Below are positions 27,193-37,000 of a stretch of 64,000 nt of DNA, piece by piece. The stretch comes from Bacteroides faecalis (lineage in GTDB: Bacteria; Bacteroidota; Bacteroidia; Bacteroidales; Bacteroidaceae). The position numbers and the translations under genes are program-made. The notes under the pieces were generated by a model. The model had not been told where the DNA came from and searched no databases. It saw nothing but the letters and a program-made list of their open reading frames with translations. Numbering within the stretch: the stretch's first letter is position 1; the number at the start of each line of letters is the position of its first letter. The DNA lies in the NCBI RefSeq assembly GCF_003865075.1, contig NZ_BHWB01000001.1:310001-374000 (forward strand), given 5' to 3'.

Positions 27193-29460
27193 TTATTTAT
27201 GGTTAATAATATTAATATGTCTCTGTGAAGGCCGAAGCAAATTCTCCACAAAGTAATAACGAATCAGGTTCTGATAGTAAGGACTCATCACTCCATGATC
27301 TTTTCCCGGAAGAATAAACATATCAAAACGCTTATTCGCTTTAATCAGGGCATCTGCTAACCGATAAGTAGAAGAAGGAGGTACATTCTTATCTACATCA
27401 CCGGTAATCAGCATCAACTTTCCTTTCAAATTACCTGCCAACTCCATATTAGTAGGAATTTTTACGGAAAAAGTCGTTTTTCCCGTCTTAGCATCTATTT
27501 TCTCATTCAATCCATGAAATATTTCTCCCCACCACTGAATATAAATATTGTTATCATGATTGCCGGAAGCGGCTACTGCCACTTTATAAAAGTCCGGATA
27601 AGTAAGGATTGAAGCTACCGTCTGAAAAGCCCCTCCGGAATGCCCGTAAATACCTACTCTATCTAAATCAATGTAAGAGTACTCTTTAGCCAACTGTTCT
27701 ATCACATATTTATCATCTGCCAACGGATAATCACGTAAATTACCATAGCTAAAACAATAAAAATCATGTCCGCGTAATGGCGAACTTCCTCTCGGAGCTA
27801 CATTAATCACAATAAATCCCAATTCCGCCAAAGACTGATTTCCATTGTCATCAAGTACGAAAGATTGCGGAATCTGATCATCCTGAGGGCCCGGATATAC
27901 ATTACTTATAATCGGATATTTCTTGCTCTTATCCAAATGGGAAGGCAGATACATCAATCCATATAAATCTGTCTGTCCATCAGCCGCTTTCACTTTCAAC
28001 AAAGTAGGGGGGTGCCATCCGGCCTGCCGCAGATTACTACCATCCATTTGGTCCACCTTAAAATTCTTCCCAGGGTTTTCAATGGACAATACATTCATCA
28101 CAGGAAACATATCCATACGCGAATACTTATCTATCGCATATTTTTTATCTCCGGAAAGAGTCAACTCATGATTGCCATTACCGGGAGTCAGCAAAACTTG
28201 TTTCTTACCATCCAAACGCGCTTTATAGAAAAAAGTATAATAAGGATTTATGCCTTCCTCGTTGCCGTATCCGGAAAAGATCATTTCTCTTTTCAGTGTA
28301 TCGACATGGACAATGTTGCCTGCTACAAGACTTTCACCTTTTGTGATACGATTCAGCAACTTCCCGTCATGATCATAGAGATAATAATTCCCTTTTCCCG
28401 TACGCTCCGACCACCAAATGAAATATTTACCTTGCTCCAATATTTTATAGTTAAACAAAGTAAGATTGATATGAGGAACACACTCTTCCGAAATCAGCTC
28501 AGTGACCGTACCGTCTTCCACATTTATCCGGCAAAGATCTATCTTGTCGGCCTTACGGCTTCTCCGGGTAATGTATAATGCAGTGAGAGAACGGAAATAA
28601 TCCATTGCCACAACCTGATCCGGATACTTCTCGACAGGCAGCAACTTTCCTTGCCCCCGATCGGCATCATACCAAAACACACGATACTGACGTACTCCCG
28701 CATCACCCGGCATAGGCATTTTAAAGGTATTCGTAGTTGGACGTGAATTACCCAGTGAATGAATTAAGCTTATTTCTTTCACTTCACTCATGTCCTGCAT
28801 CATATATATATACCGATGTCCCAGCCAAAAACCTTTCGAATTGGTAGATACCGTATCCTTCGAATTACGATAAGTATAAGAAGCATCTTCTTTCCCGTCA
28901 AACGTGATTCGTTTTACTGACCCTGTCCGATTATCTCGCACAAACAAGTCATAACCACTTCCTAACATACTATATAAAGAATCAGCACTATGACAAGATT
29001 GTTTGAGATTCAAACGATCTGTCACTTTCTTTTCAACCGGGATCTCAGACAGCTTACCTGTATTCATATCATAGACCATTGATTTGCCTTTCTTATCGAG
29101 ATAAAAACGGCTAAAATCATTATTCTTAAATTGGTACCCATACAGTTGAATATCTTTTGCATCCAATGTATCTCCAGTAATCTGAGCATATTGACGGACA
29201 AACTGTTCATTATCCTTTATCATGCTCTTCCTTTTCCCGTTTTCAGCATTCACCAAATAATGATGATTCCCATCCTGACTTTTTACGTCATAGGAAAAAT
29301 AGTGGCTGCCTTTTATCCAATTGGGATAAAGAGTTCTACCTTTTATATATTGTTCCAAAGAATCAGCGGAACATTTTTCAGCCTGCGTCCAATTCGCTTC
29401 CTGAGCAAAAACAGACAGGGAAAAAATGCTTGAGAATAATATAAAAGTCAGTTTTCTCAT
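27193..29460 (-). CDS. Exported S9 (DPP-IV-like) prolyl oligopeptidase family peptidase
   Basis: 755 residues. Signal peptide 1-19 (ending VFAQ). An N-terminal beta-propeller (about 60-500) precedes an alpha/beta-hydrolase domain. Catalytic serine lies in GIYGHSGGAFQT, aspartate in ITGDVDKNVPPSS, histidine in PGKDHGVMSP. DPP-IV relatives release dipeptides, often after proline. The Glu pair that DPP-IV uses to hold the peptide N-terminus is not obvious, so exact specificity is open. Its start overlaps the subtilase stop by 4 bp, so translation is coupled. Likely produces short peptides for the SusCD pair. Confidence 0.9.
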   Translation of the reverse strand: MRKLTFILFSSIFSLSVFAQEANWTQAEKCSADSLEQYIKGRTLYPNWIKGSHYFSYDVKSQDGNHHYLVNAENGKRKSMIKDNEQFVRQYAQITGDTLDAKDIQLYGYQFKNNDFSRFYLDKKGKSMVYDMNTGKLSEIPVEKKVTDRLNLKQSCHSADSLYSMLGSGYDLFVRDNRTGSVKRITFDGKEDASYTYRNSKDTVSTNSKGFWLGHRYIYMMQDMSEVKEISLIHSLGNSRPTTNTFKMPMPGDAGVRQYRVFWYDADRGQGKLLPVEKYPDQVVAMDYFRSLTALYITRRSRKADKIDLCRINVEDGTVTELISEECVPHINLTLFNYKILEQGKYFIWWSERTGKGNYYLYDHDGKLLNRITKGESLVAGNIVHVDTLKREMIFSGYGNEEGINPYYTFFYKARLDGKKQVLLTPGNGNHELTLSGDKKYAIDKYSRMDMFPVMNVLSIENPGKNFKVDQMDGSNLRQAGWHPPTLLKVKAADGQTDLYGLMYLPSHLDKSKKYPIISNVYPGPQDDQIPQSFVLDDNGNQSLAELGFIVINVAPRGSSPLRGHDFYCFSYGNLRDYPLADDKYVIEQLAKEYSYIDLDRVGIYGHSGGAFQTVASILTYPDFYKVAVAASGNHDNNIYIQWWGEIFHGLNEKIDAKTGKTTFSVKIPTNMELAGNLKGKLMLITGDVDKNVPPSSTYRLADALIKANKRFDMFILPGKDHGVMSPYYQNLIRYYFVENLLRPSQRHINIINHK

Positions 29461-31001
29461 TTCTTATATTCCATTGCTAGTTTCACAGCTTGTAATGCAT
29501 CCACAATACCTCCACTCGTACAAAGTCCCTCTTCCTGCATCGGACGAACACTTTTTATCAAAATATCCTTGACCTGCGCAGCTTTTAATTTAGGGAAATA
29601 TGCTCGAAGCATAGCAGCTACGGCAGTTACCACCGGAGCCGCAATACTTGTTCCCTGCGACTTCATATATTCGTTGCCGAGAGTAACTGAAGTAATATCC
29701 TCACCCGGAGCAAACACATCAACTTCCTTCTGCCCATAATTGGAGAATGAACACATTTTTCCTAGTTTATCTGATGCCCCCACTCTTAAATAATTGGAGA
29801 AAATAGCTCCCGATTTATCTTTTGCCGAAGGGAAATAAGCAACATCATCGATATCTTTCTTATTATTTCCCGCTGCCTGAACCAACAAAACATCTTTTTT
29901 TGCAGCATAAGCAATGGCCTCATTTACCATCTCCGCATTAGGAGACGTATATTTACCCAAACTCATATTAATGACCTTAGCACCATTATCTACCGCATAT
30001 CGGATAGCAGTTGCTATATCCTTATCATATTCGTCGCCATCGGGTACAGCACGAAGTATCATCAACTTAGCTTCCGGATAAACTCCTGTCACCGCCACAT
30101 CCCCCACTCCTTGTCCGGCAATGACTCCAGCCACAAACGTACCGTGATCACAACCTTCCACCTGTAGGATAGTATTTCCATAAAAACGATCCTTCGGATC
30201 CGTCATATCATCTCCCATCAACAGTCGTTTGTCTGCATCATGTTCAATACCATCAATTCGTTTTTTCATCAAATTGAACTGTGACCTATGCGTATCCCTG
30301 ATTTTTTTCCATAATGCGTCTTTCCCTCCTTTATACATATCGACAAATAGAGTTTCGCAGGCTTTATTCCATTTCTCATTATCAATGGACAAATGAGCAA
30401 GTCCGTTGACCGTCAATGTGTCTACAGATACTCCCGTCACTTGCAATACGGAATCTACCACATGGTAAGCAGCGTCTTTCATGGCAGTATATCCGAAAAA
30501 CTTTATGTAATTCACAATACCTGCTTTCTTCTTCATCTTTTCATAATAAGCATATTCGCTAACATCTTTTACTGAAGCGGAATCCATGTCTTTATACTTA
30601 GGGAAAAGTCTTTTAAATTCACGATATTCTTCAGTACCGGCACTAGTCATATTAAAAGTTCCGTCTTTGGTTCCTAAAAAATTCCAGCCATGTATATCAT
30701 CCGTGTATCCGTTTTTATCATTATCCTTTCCGTCCTGTTTCTCTTTGCGGTTAGTCCAAAGAGCAGATTGAAGATCGACAACAGTAGTATCAATACCAGA
30801 ATCAATAATACCGACAATGATTTGTTTGCGAGGGGGCCGTTTTTCTGTTTTTAAAAAATGTAATGCATCTTCAGACCTCACTCCTTGTAATGTATCATTA
30901 TACATTTTATGCCATTTCAACGAAAAAGAATCCTGAGCCACAGAGATGTTTGATACACTAAGGTAAACAAACAAACAAGCCAATAATTTTAATCTTTTCA
31001 T
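29457..31001 (-). CDS. Exported subtilisin-like S8 serine peptidase
   Basis: 514 residues from the ATG at 31001; an upstream in-frame start at 31094 precedes the predicted transcription start. Signal peptide 1-23 (ending SVAQ). Catalytic triad D67 (IIDSGID), H286 (GCDHGTFVAG) and S452 (GTSIAAPV). About 215 residues separate Asp and His, far more than in subtilisin, because of an inserted helical segment (about 100-260). No propeptide domain is evident. First gene of the operon, so probably the endopeptidase that begins substrate breakdown in this locus. Confidence 0.92.
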   Translation of the reverse strand: MKRLKLLACLFVYLSVSNISVAQDSFSLKWHKMYNDTLQGVRSEDALHFLKTEKRPPRKQIIVGIIDSGIDTTVVDLQSALWTNRKEKQDGKDNDKNGYTDDIHGWNFLGTKDGTFNMTSAGTEEYREFKRLFPKYKDMDSASVKDVSEYAYYEKMKKKAGIVNYIKFFGYTAMKDAAYHVVDSVLQVTGVSVDTLTVNGLAHLSIDNEKWNKACETLFVDMYKGGKDALWKKIRDTHRSQFNLMKKRIDGIEHDADKRLLMGDDMTDPKDRFYGNTILQVEGCDHGTFVAGVIAGQGVGDVAVTGVYPEAKLMILRAVPDGDEYDKDIATAIRYAVDNGAKVINMSLGKYTSPNAEMVNEAIAYAAKKDVLLVQAAGNNKKDIDDVAYFPSAKDKSGAIFSNYLRVGASDKLGKMCSFSNYGQKEVDVFAPGEDITSVTLGNEYMKSQGTSIAAPVVTAVAAMLRAYFPKLKAAQVKDILIKSVRPMQEEGLCTSGGIVDALQAVKLAMEYKK

Positions 31002-31055
31002 ATATCGCTGCTTTATAGTTACACGTTTAACAAAGCAATATGCAACGTTTTCACG

Positions 31056-31091
31056 CAAAAATACGATATTATACAATAATAAACAATATCG
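31056..31091 (-). promoter_or_regulatory. Promoter of the S8-S9-SusCD operon with overlapping operator
   Basis: On the minus strand, TATTTTTG (31063-31056) is a -7 box and TTG (31086-31084) a -33 box with 20-bp spacing. The whole spacer and the -33 box are enclosed by the inverted repeat CGATATT / AATATCG (31064-31070 and 31085-31091). A repressor bound there would block the promoter. The leader to the ATG at 31001 is about 48 nt. No regulator gene is linked. Confidence 0.6.
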
Positions 31092-31190
31092 CATATTAGT
31101 TTTTTTAGCTAAAACATAAAAATAAAGAAAAAGGAATAAATATACTCCTAAAAGGAGAAAGAGAAAAAACAGATAAAAGAAAATAAAAAA

Positions 31191-31217
31191 AGCCGCGATA
31201 GAGATCCCATCGCGGCT
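31191..31217. terminator. Rubrerythrin terminator
   Basis: AGCCGCGAT (31191-31199) and ATCGCGGCT (31209-31217) form a perfect GC-rich stem. On the minus strand it is followed by a run of T residues, so it ends the rubrerythrin transcript. Confidence 0.88.
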
Positions 31218-31238
31218 TTCTTCTTCGTATATTACTTT

Positions 31239-31817
31239 TTAATAGTTTTCCTTCTTCACTTCAAAGTATGCTTGTGGATGCAGACATGCCGGACAAACTT
31301 CAGGTGCTTCCTTACCTACAGTGATATAACCACAATTACGACATTGCCATACCACTTCACCTTCTTTAGCAAATACAGTCATATTCTCGATATTATTTAC
31401 GAAAGCCAAATATCTTTCTTCATGACCTTTTTCAGCAATAGAGATATTACGATACATAGCAGCAATCATTGGGAAACCTTCTTGCTCTGCAACGTCTGCA
31501 AAATGAGGATAATCCAACGACCATTCTTCGTGTTCACCAGCTGCAGCAGCACGCAGATTTTCGAGTGTATTACCAATTACACCTGCCGGATAGCTAGCAG
31601 TAATTTCAACCATACCACCTTCAAGGAACTTAAACATACGTTTTGCATGTTCTTTTTCCTGGTCAGCTGTTTCTGTGAAAATAGCAGAAATTTGTTCGTA
31701 GCCTTCTTTTTTAGCAACACTTGCAAAATAAGTGTAACGCATTCTTGCCTGTGATTCTCCTGCGAATGAAGTTAACAGATTCTTTTCTGTCTGAGTTCCT
31801 TTAATACTTTTAGTCAT
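31239..31817 (-). CDS. rbr: Rubrerythrin
   Basis: 192 residues from the ATG at 31817. The N-terminal ferritin-like diiron domain contains FAGESQARMRYTYFA, TADQEKEHAKRM and the second helix pair AEKGHEERY. The C-terminal rubredoxin domain has the Cys4 iron site CRNCGY and CPACLHP. It reduces hydrogen peroxide in the cytoplasm and is central to oxygen tolerance in Bacteroides. Promoter -7 box TATATTTG lies at 31883-31890 on the minus strand. Single gene with its own terminator. Confidence 0.96.
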   Translation of the reverse strand: MTKSIKGTQTEKNLLTSFAGESQARMRYTYFASVAKKEGYEQISAIFTETADQEKEHAKRMFKFLEGGMVEITASYPAGVIGNTLENLRAAAAGEHEEWSLDYPHFADVAEQEGFPMIAAMYRNISIAEKGHEERYLAFVNNIENMTVFAKEGEVVWQCRNCGYITVGKEAPEVCPACLHPQAYFEVKKENY

Positions 31818-31882
31818 AATTCTGATATAATTTAATTGATGAAAAACCAATTTATACGTAAGTTGTCGATAATTTTATAACG

Positions 31883-31890
31883 CAAATATA
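31883..31890 (-). promoter_or_regulatory. Rubrerythrin -7 promoter element
   Basis: CAAATATA on the plus strand reads TATATTTG on the minus strand, a perfect TAnnTTTG, giving a leader of about 60 nt. No clear -33 match. Confidence 0.55.
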
Positions 31891-31971
31891 GGATTTTTGT
31901 TCATAATAAACACTCTTTTCTTTATTAATAAAAACTATCATCTCATTGATAAAACCTATCAACAGACAAAT

Positions 31972-32017
31972 AGTATGTTCCAAAACATACTTATATGAAT
32001 TATTTTATCTAATTTTG
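31972..32017 (+). promoter_or_regulatory. SulP promoter with 20-bp palindromic operator
   Basis: TAATTTTG at 32010-32017 is a -7 box 50 bp before the SulP ATG. Upstream, AGTATGTTCCAAAACATACT (31972-31991) is a perfect inverted repeat with 8-bp arms and a 4-bp centre, covering the -33 position. It lies between divergent rubrerythrin and SulP genes and could control either. The binding protein is unknown. Confidence 0.6.
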
Positions 32018-32067
32018 CAACCTCTACATTACAAAAGAGCAATAAATATACAAAGAACATATAAAAA

Positions 32068-33753
32068 ATGAAGCTATTTGAATTTAAACCCAAACTGGTT
32101 TCTTGTCTGAAGAATTACTCAAAAGAAACATTTATGGCGGACCTGATGGCAGGTATTATCGTTGGTATTGTAGCACTTCCTTTAGCTATCGCTTTCGGTA
32201 TTGCTTCGGGAGTATCGCCGGAAAAAGGTATCATTACTGCCATCATTGCCGGATTCATCATTTCTCTGTTAGGAGGAAGTAAGGTACAGATTGGAGGACC
32301 GACAGGTGCCTTTATCGTTATCATTTATGGTATCATCCAGCAGTATGGTGAAGCCGGACTGATAATTGCCACTTTGATGGCGGGTGTTCTTCTTATATTA
32401 TTAGGAGTATTTAAACTCGGAGCTGTCATTAAATTTATTCCTTACCCTATTATTGTAGGTTTCACCAGTGGTATTGCTGTCACTATTTTTACTACACAAA
32501 TTGCAGATATATTTGGGCTGACATTTGGAGGAGAAAAAGTACCGGGTGATTTCATTGGAAAATGGATCATTTATTTCCAGCATTTTGATACGGTAAACTG
32601 GTGGAATACGATCGTAAGTTTTGTCAGTATCTTTATCATTGCCATTTCTCCTAAGTTTTCTAAAAAAATTCCAGGTTCATTAATTGCTATTGTGGTAGTG
32701 ACAGTCGCTGTATATTTAATGAAGATTTATGGCGGAATAGATTGTATTCCTACTATTGGTGATCGCTTTACGATCAACTCTGAACTTCCGGATGCCACCG
32801 TACCAGTCCTAAACTGGGAAGCTATCAAAAATTTATTTCCGGTAGCTATTACTATTGCAGTATTGGGAGCCATCGAATCTTTGCTATCCGCTACAGTAGC
32901 AGATGGTGTGATAGGTGACCGACACGATTCTAATACAGAATTAGTCGCACAGGGTGTAGCAAACATTATAACTCCTTTATTTGGCGGTATCCCTGCTACA
33001 GGAGCTATTGCACGTACGATGACTAATATCAATAATGGAGGTAAAACCCCTGTAGCAGGAATTATCCATGCAGTAGTCCTACTTTTAATTTTGCTATTTT
33101 TAATGCCGCTTGCACAATACATACCTATGGCGTGCCTCGCCGGAGTGCTGGTCATTGTATCTTATAATATGAGTGGATGGCGTGTATTCAAAGCGTTACT
33201 GAAAAATCCTAAATCAGACGTTACCGTATTGTTGATTACCTTCCTTCTGACTGTTATCTTCGACTTGACAATTGCCATCGAAGTTGGACTAGTCATAGCG
33301 TGTGTTCTTTTCATGAAGCGTGTAATGGAAACTACAGAAATTTCAGTTATCACTGATGAGATTGACCCCAACTCTGAATCTGATATTACCTTACATGAAG
33401 AACATCTGACTATCCCTCAAGGAGTAGAAGTATATGAAATCAATGGTCCTTACTTCTTTGGTATTGCTACCAAATTTGAAGAAACAATGGCGCAATTGGG
33501 AGATCGACCGAAAGTACGTATCATCCGTATGCGTAAAGTTCCTTTTATTGATTCTACCGGTATACATAATCTGACAACACTTTGCCAAATGTCCCAGAAA
33601 GAAAAAATTACTGTTATTCTTTCCGGAGTCAATGAGAAAGTGCATCATGTATTAGGTAAATCCGGTTTCTATGAATTGCTGGGAAAAGAGAATATTTGCC
33701 CCAATATTAATGTAGCATTAAATAGAGCAAAAGACATTACTAAAAATAAGTAA
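32068..33753 (+). CDS. SulP-family anion transporter with STAS domain
   Basis: 561 residues. About 12-14 membrane segments over residues 25-420, starting with the family motif MADLMAGIIVGIVALPLAIAFGIASG, and the conserved GGPTGAF and GGIPATGAIARTMTNINNGGKTPVAGI. A C-terminal STAS domain (about 445-555) contains the VRIIRMRKVPFIDSTGIHNL segment. SulP proteins move sulfate, bicarbonate or related anions, usually by Na+ or H+ coupling; the substrate cannot be read here. Single gene with a palindrome-bearing promoter. Confidence 0.93.
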   Translation: MKLFEFKPKLVSCLKNYSKETFMADLMAGIIVGIVALPLAIAFGIASGVSPEKGIITAIIAGFIISLLGGSKVQIGGPTGAFIVIIYGIIQQYGEAGLIIATLMAGVLLILLGVFKLGAVIKFIPYPIIVGFTSGIAVTIFTTQIADIFGLTFGGEKVPGDFIGKWIIYFQHFDTVNWWNTIVSFVSIFIIAISPKFSKKIPGSLIAIVVVTVAVYLMKIYGGIDCIPTIGDRFTINSELPDATVPVLNWEAIKNLFPVAITIAVLGAIESLLSATVADGVIGDRHDSNTELVAQGVANIITPLFGGIPATGAIARTMTNINNGGKTPVAGIIHAVVLLLILLFLMPLAQYIPMACLAGVLVIVSYNMSGWRVFKALLKNPKSDVTVLLITFLLTVIFDLTIAIEVGLVIACVLFMKRVMETTEISVITDEIDPNSESDITLHEEHLTIPQGVEVYEINGPYFFGIATKFEETMAQLGDRPKVRIIRMRKVPFIDSTGIHNLTTLCQMSQKEKITVILSGVNEKVHHVLGKSGFYELLGKENICPNINVALNRAKDITKNK

Positions 33754-33847
33754 GAGGTATATATATTATTTAGAAAGAGGTATATTACTTACTTCCTCAA
33801 TATATAAATGATCTATTTACATAATAAAAACAAATTCGTTCCATATA

Positions 33848-33913
33848 TGTGGGACGCAACGGAAATAACTGTGGAACGAAGCGGAAACTATAATAGAACG
33901 AACCAATATTACC
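33848..33913. repeat. Three-unit 22-bp intergenic array (GGAACGAAGCGGAAA)
   Basis: Units start at 33848, 33870 and 33892. Cores are GGGACGCAACGGAAA, GGAACGAAGCGGAAA and the degenerate AGAACGAACCAATAT, aligned without gaps at exact 22-bp spacing. A CGTTCC in the opposite orientation precedes the array at 33837-33842. The period matches the arrays at 10306, 44096 and 60420 although the sequence differs. Confidence 0.65.
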
Positions 33914-33999
33914 AATTATACTTTTTAATAAGAGCTAAGAGAAGATTTAAATAGTTCTCATGGTAGCATATCAAGCTCACATCATAAAATAAACTTTAT

Positions 34000-34030
34000 A
34001 AAAGATCCGGGTCGGAAACCCGGATCTTTT
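34000..34030. terminator. Bidirectional terminator between SulP and GH31 genes
   Basis: AAAAGATCCGGGT (34000-34012) and ACCCGGATCTTTT (34018-34030) form a perfect 13-bp stem with a 5-nt loop and A/T-runs on both sides, serving convergent genes. Confidence 0.9.
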
Positions 34031-34052
34031 TATAAACTCAGAAGAGTATATT

Positions 34053-37000
34053 TTAGAATTGATACATTCTCAACTGCTTATCCACCAATATTCCATCCTT
34101 CATCTGCAATTCAAACTTCACTTTGCGTTTTGCTTTAAACTTTAAGATGAACAGTTCTTCGGACCCTTCCAGTGATTCCTGCTTTCCTATATTAATAAAT
34201 GTAGGATAAAGAGATTTCACTCCATTCGTATGTAAACGGTCATATGTCAGGTTTTCCATCTCTTTCATATTCAACGGTTCAACACCTATAAACTCATAAT
34301 CATTCTGATCATAAGGCAAAGCAAAGCTAAGTGCATTCACTGATTGTAGTTCGTTACCTTTTACATGAATTTCTACAATTTCATCCTTTTGATAAATCTG
34401 TTTCGGAGTAGTAATGGATAAAGAACCTGATACCTTTTGGACAGCTTCCTTATCGACTCCACCTTCCAGTTGTGTTGCTACTACAGAAATATCATAAGCA
34501 TCTATCAAATTATTCATATTGATATCCCCTTTACTGATATATCCTTCATAATCTGAATCTCCATGACGTAATCCGGTATAATTCATATAAGAAGTAAGAT
34601 CATTACGGTCTATCTTACCATCATTATTTATATCACCTTGCAAATAGCTACTGGTTCCAGGTACTTTAAATACATATATTTCACGACCTGAACCGTAATT
34701 TCCAACACCTGCCGTAACAGCTAGTTTAATGTATCGAGCAGAAGGATGTTCCGGAAAACTGAATACTTTTACATCTGCATTCCGTTGCCAGTCAAAAGCA
34801 CCGGCTTCGGTCCAGTTCTCCTTATCCATACTATAGAATACAATTCCCTGCAATAGGGTTCCATTTCCTGCATCCGTACGAGGTAAATAGTGGAATTTAT
34901 CCAACTGATTGACTGTCTTAAGATCAATAATCAAATCCAATGGGATTGAATTGACACTATATTTTGTATGCCAAACATCTCCTGACTCAGCAAAGTCGAA
35001 CAATCGATTTACTCCGGCACCACCTTGTGCAGCAGCAGAAGACTCACCTTCAATGCCATGTATAGCAAATTCCAACGGATTTTCTTTCGTTGTCACATGT
35101 ATTTCTGCCCAATCGGAAATATTGTCTTTATTGACAGCACGCACTTTGAAACTGTAAGGCGTTTTTGCAGTCAGATCTTCAAATAACAATTCCGTATCCT
35201 TGATAGTGGTATAAAGCATACCATTAAACTCAATTTCATAATAATCAGCATTAGCCACTTTATCCCATGTTGGTTTTAAAGTATATGCTTCTCTGTTTTG
35301 TTCAGATACCTGGACATTTTGCGGAACTGATAAAGCACCTGTTGTCACACGATAGCTGTCTGACGGTTCAAAGCGGAAGCCTTCTACTTTCAGTGTTACT
35401 GGATTCACTGTTACATCTATAGAAGCAAGTTTAACACGTAACTGCGGATTCTTTGTAATCACCACTTTTTCAAATTCACTTCCTTTGGTTGCAAACTTAT
35501 TCAAGTTAGGAACAGCCTCATACCAATAAACATTTTCTCCTTTGAGGAAGTCATCAATAGTAGCCACCTCTGTCAATTTCACTCCTTTATTACCTATCTT
35601 TGCCACAAGTTTCTTAGGCTTTTCCGAAACATTGATACGTAATTCAGTCTTTTTTTCTTTCACAAAACCATTAAAATCTCCTTTTGCCGGATGTATGGTA
35701 ATTGTTACACGATTCTTGTTATCTACATCCGATTCAATCAAGGTAGTGGCAAATCTTCCGTCTTTATATGCTTCCGTCACTCCATCATCATCATACTCTA
35801 CCATAGAAGAATGCTGATTGGGATAGAATTCATAAATACGAAGAGAACGGTCTATTTCCGTAACATTATTATTGGGATTAGTCATCGGGATGATAGCTCC
35901 ACTCTTGACAAATACCGGTAATTTCCAGATAGGTGAATCAAAGTTATTTATCACACAGTTACCCTCATACTTCTCTCCACTAAAATAATCAATCCAGGAA
36001 CCTTCGGGAAGATAGATACCATTACGAATATCATTCCCCTCTTTATCCCCTTTGGTAATTTGATAAATAGGAGCTACAAGAAAATCGGTACCATACATAA
36101 ACTGGTACTGTGTTGCAGATCCATGTGTATAATCATTCGGATATTCGAGGAACATAGCGCGAATAAGAGGTAAGCCATCTACCGCTTCATTAGCATAACT
36201 ATAAGCATAAGGGATCAATTCCGATTTCAGTTTCAAGTACATCCGGTTGATAGATGCAGCAGGTTCTCCAAGAGCATGAGGATATTTCTCATTGGCTCCC
36301 CAACCATCCATGTTCAACTGCATCGGAGTAAATGTCTTCCATTGGAAGTCACGAATATTAACCGCTTCATTCTTACCACCAAAGATTCCATCCATATCCG
36401 AACAGATATTCGGCTGGCCGGAAAGTCCGGAACCAATATATGTCGGTATATGGAAACGAATGTATTCCCAAACACCTCCGGTTTGATCACCTGTCCAGAT
36501 TCCGGCATAACGTTGAGTTCCTGCCCAGCCATCCAATGAAATGATAAAAGGACGGGCATTACTTCCATAATAAGGCATGATATGACCTACATCTGCTACA
36601 CCATTCAATCCGAAAGAATATCCGGAACCTACCCATGCTACATCAGTTTTCAGTACACGTACTCCTGCATCACGAACTTCCTTAACAATATCACGTTGCA
36701 ATAAAGCACTTACTCCCTCTTTAGGATGCAAATCCGATTGTGTCCAAAGTCCGATTTCAACTCCATTCTCACGAGCATATTCACCTAACTTTTTCAAGTT
36801 ATCAATATTTCCATCCAATGTTTCCGTTTGCCCATAACCGGCACCGTAACCGTCATTCGGTAACAACCATCCAAGAGGCATATCCTGATTTTTATAACGG
36901 TCAATTACCCCACGGGCAGAAAACTGATAGTTATTCTTTTCACCATTCAATGATTCCTTAATGCCTCCATTGTCTTTCTGACTCTCTTTATACCGTTTCC

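Larger units (their letters stand above)
33754..34052. other. Intergenic region after SulP
   Basis: Holds two copies of AAGAGGTATAT (from 33752 and 33775), a three-unit 22-bp array at 33848-33913 and a strong bidirectional terminator at 34000-34030. No gene seen. Confidence 0.6.

Noticed and set aside
31002..31094. N-terminal extension of the S8 peptidase
   Set aside because: It would start upstream of the predicted promoter elements (31056-31091) and displace the signal peptide.
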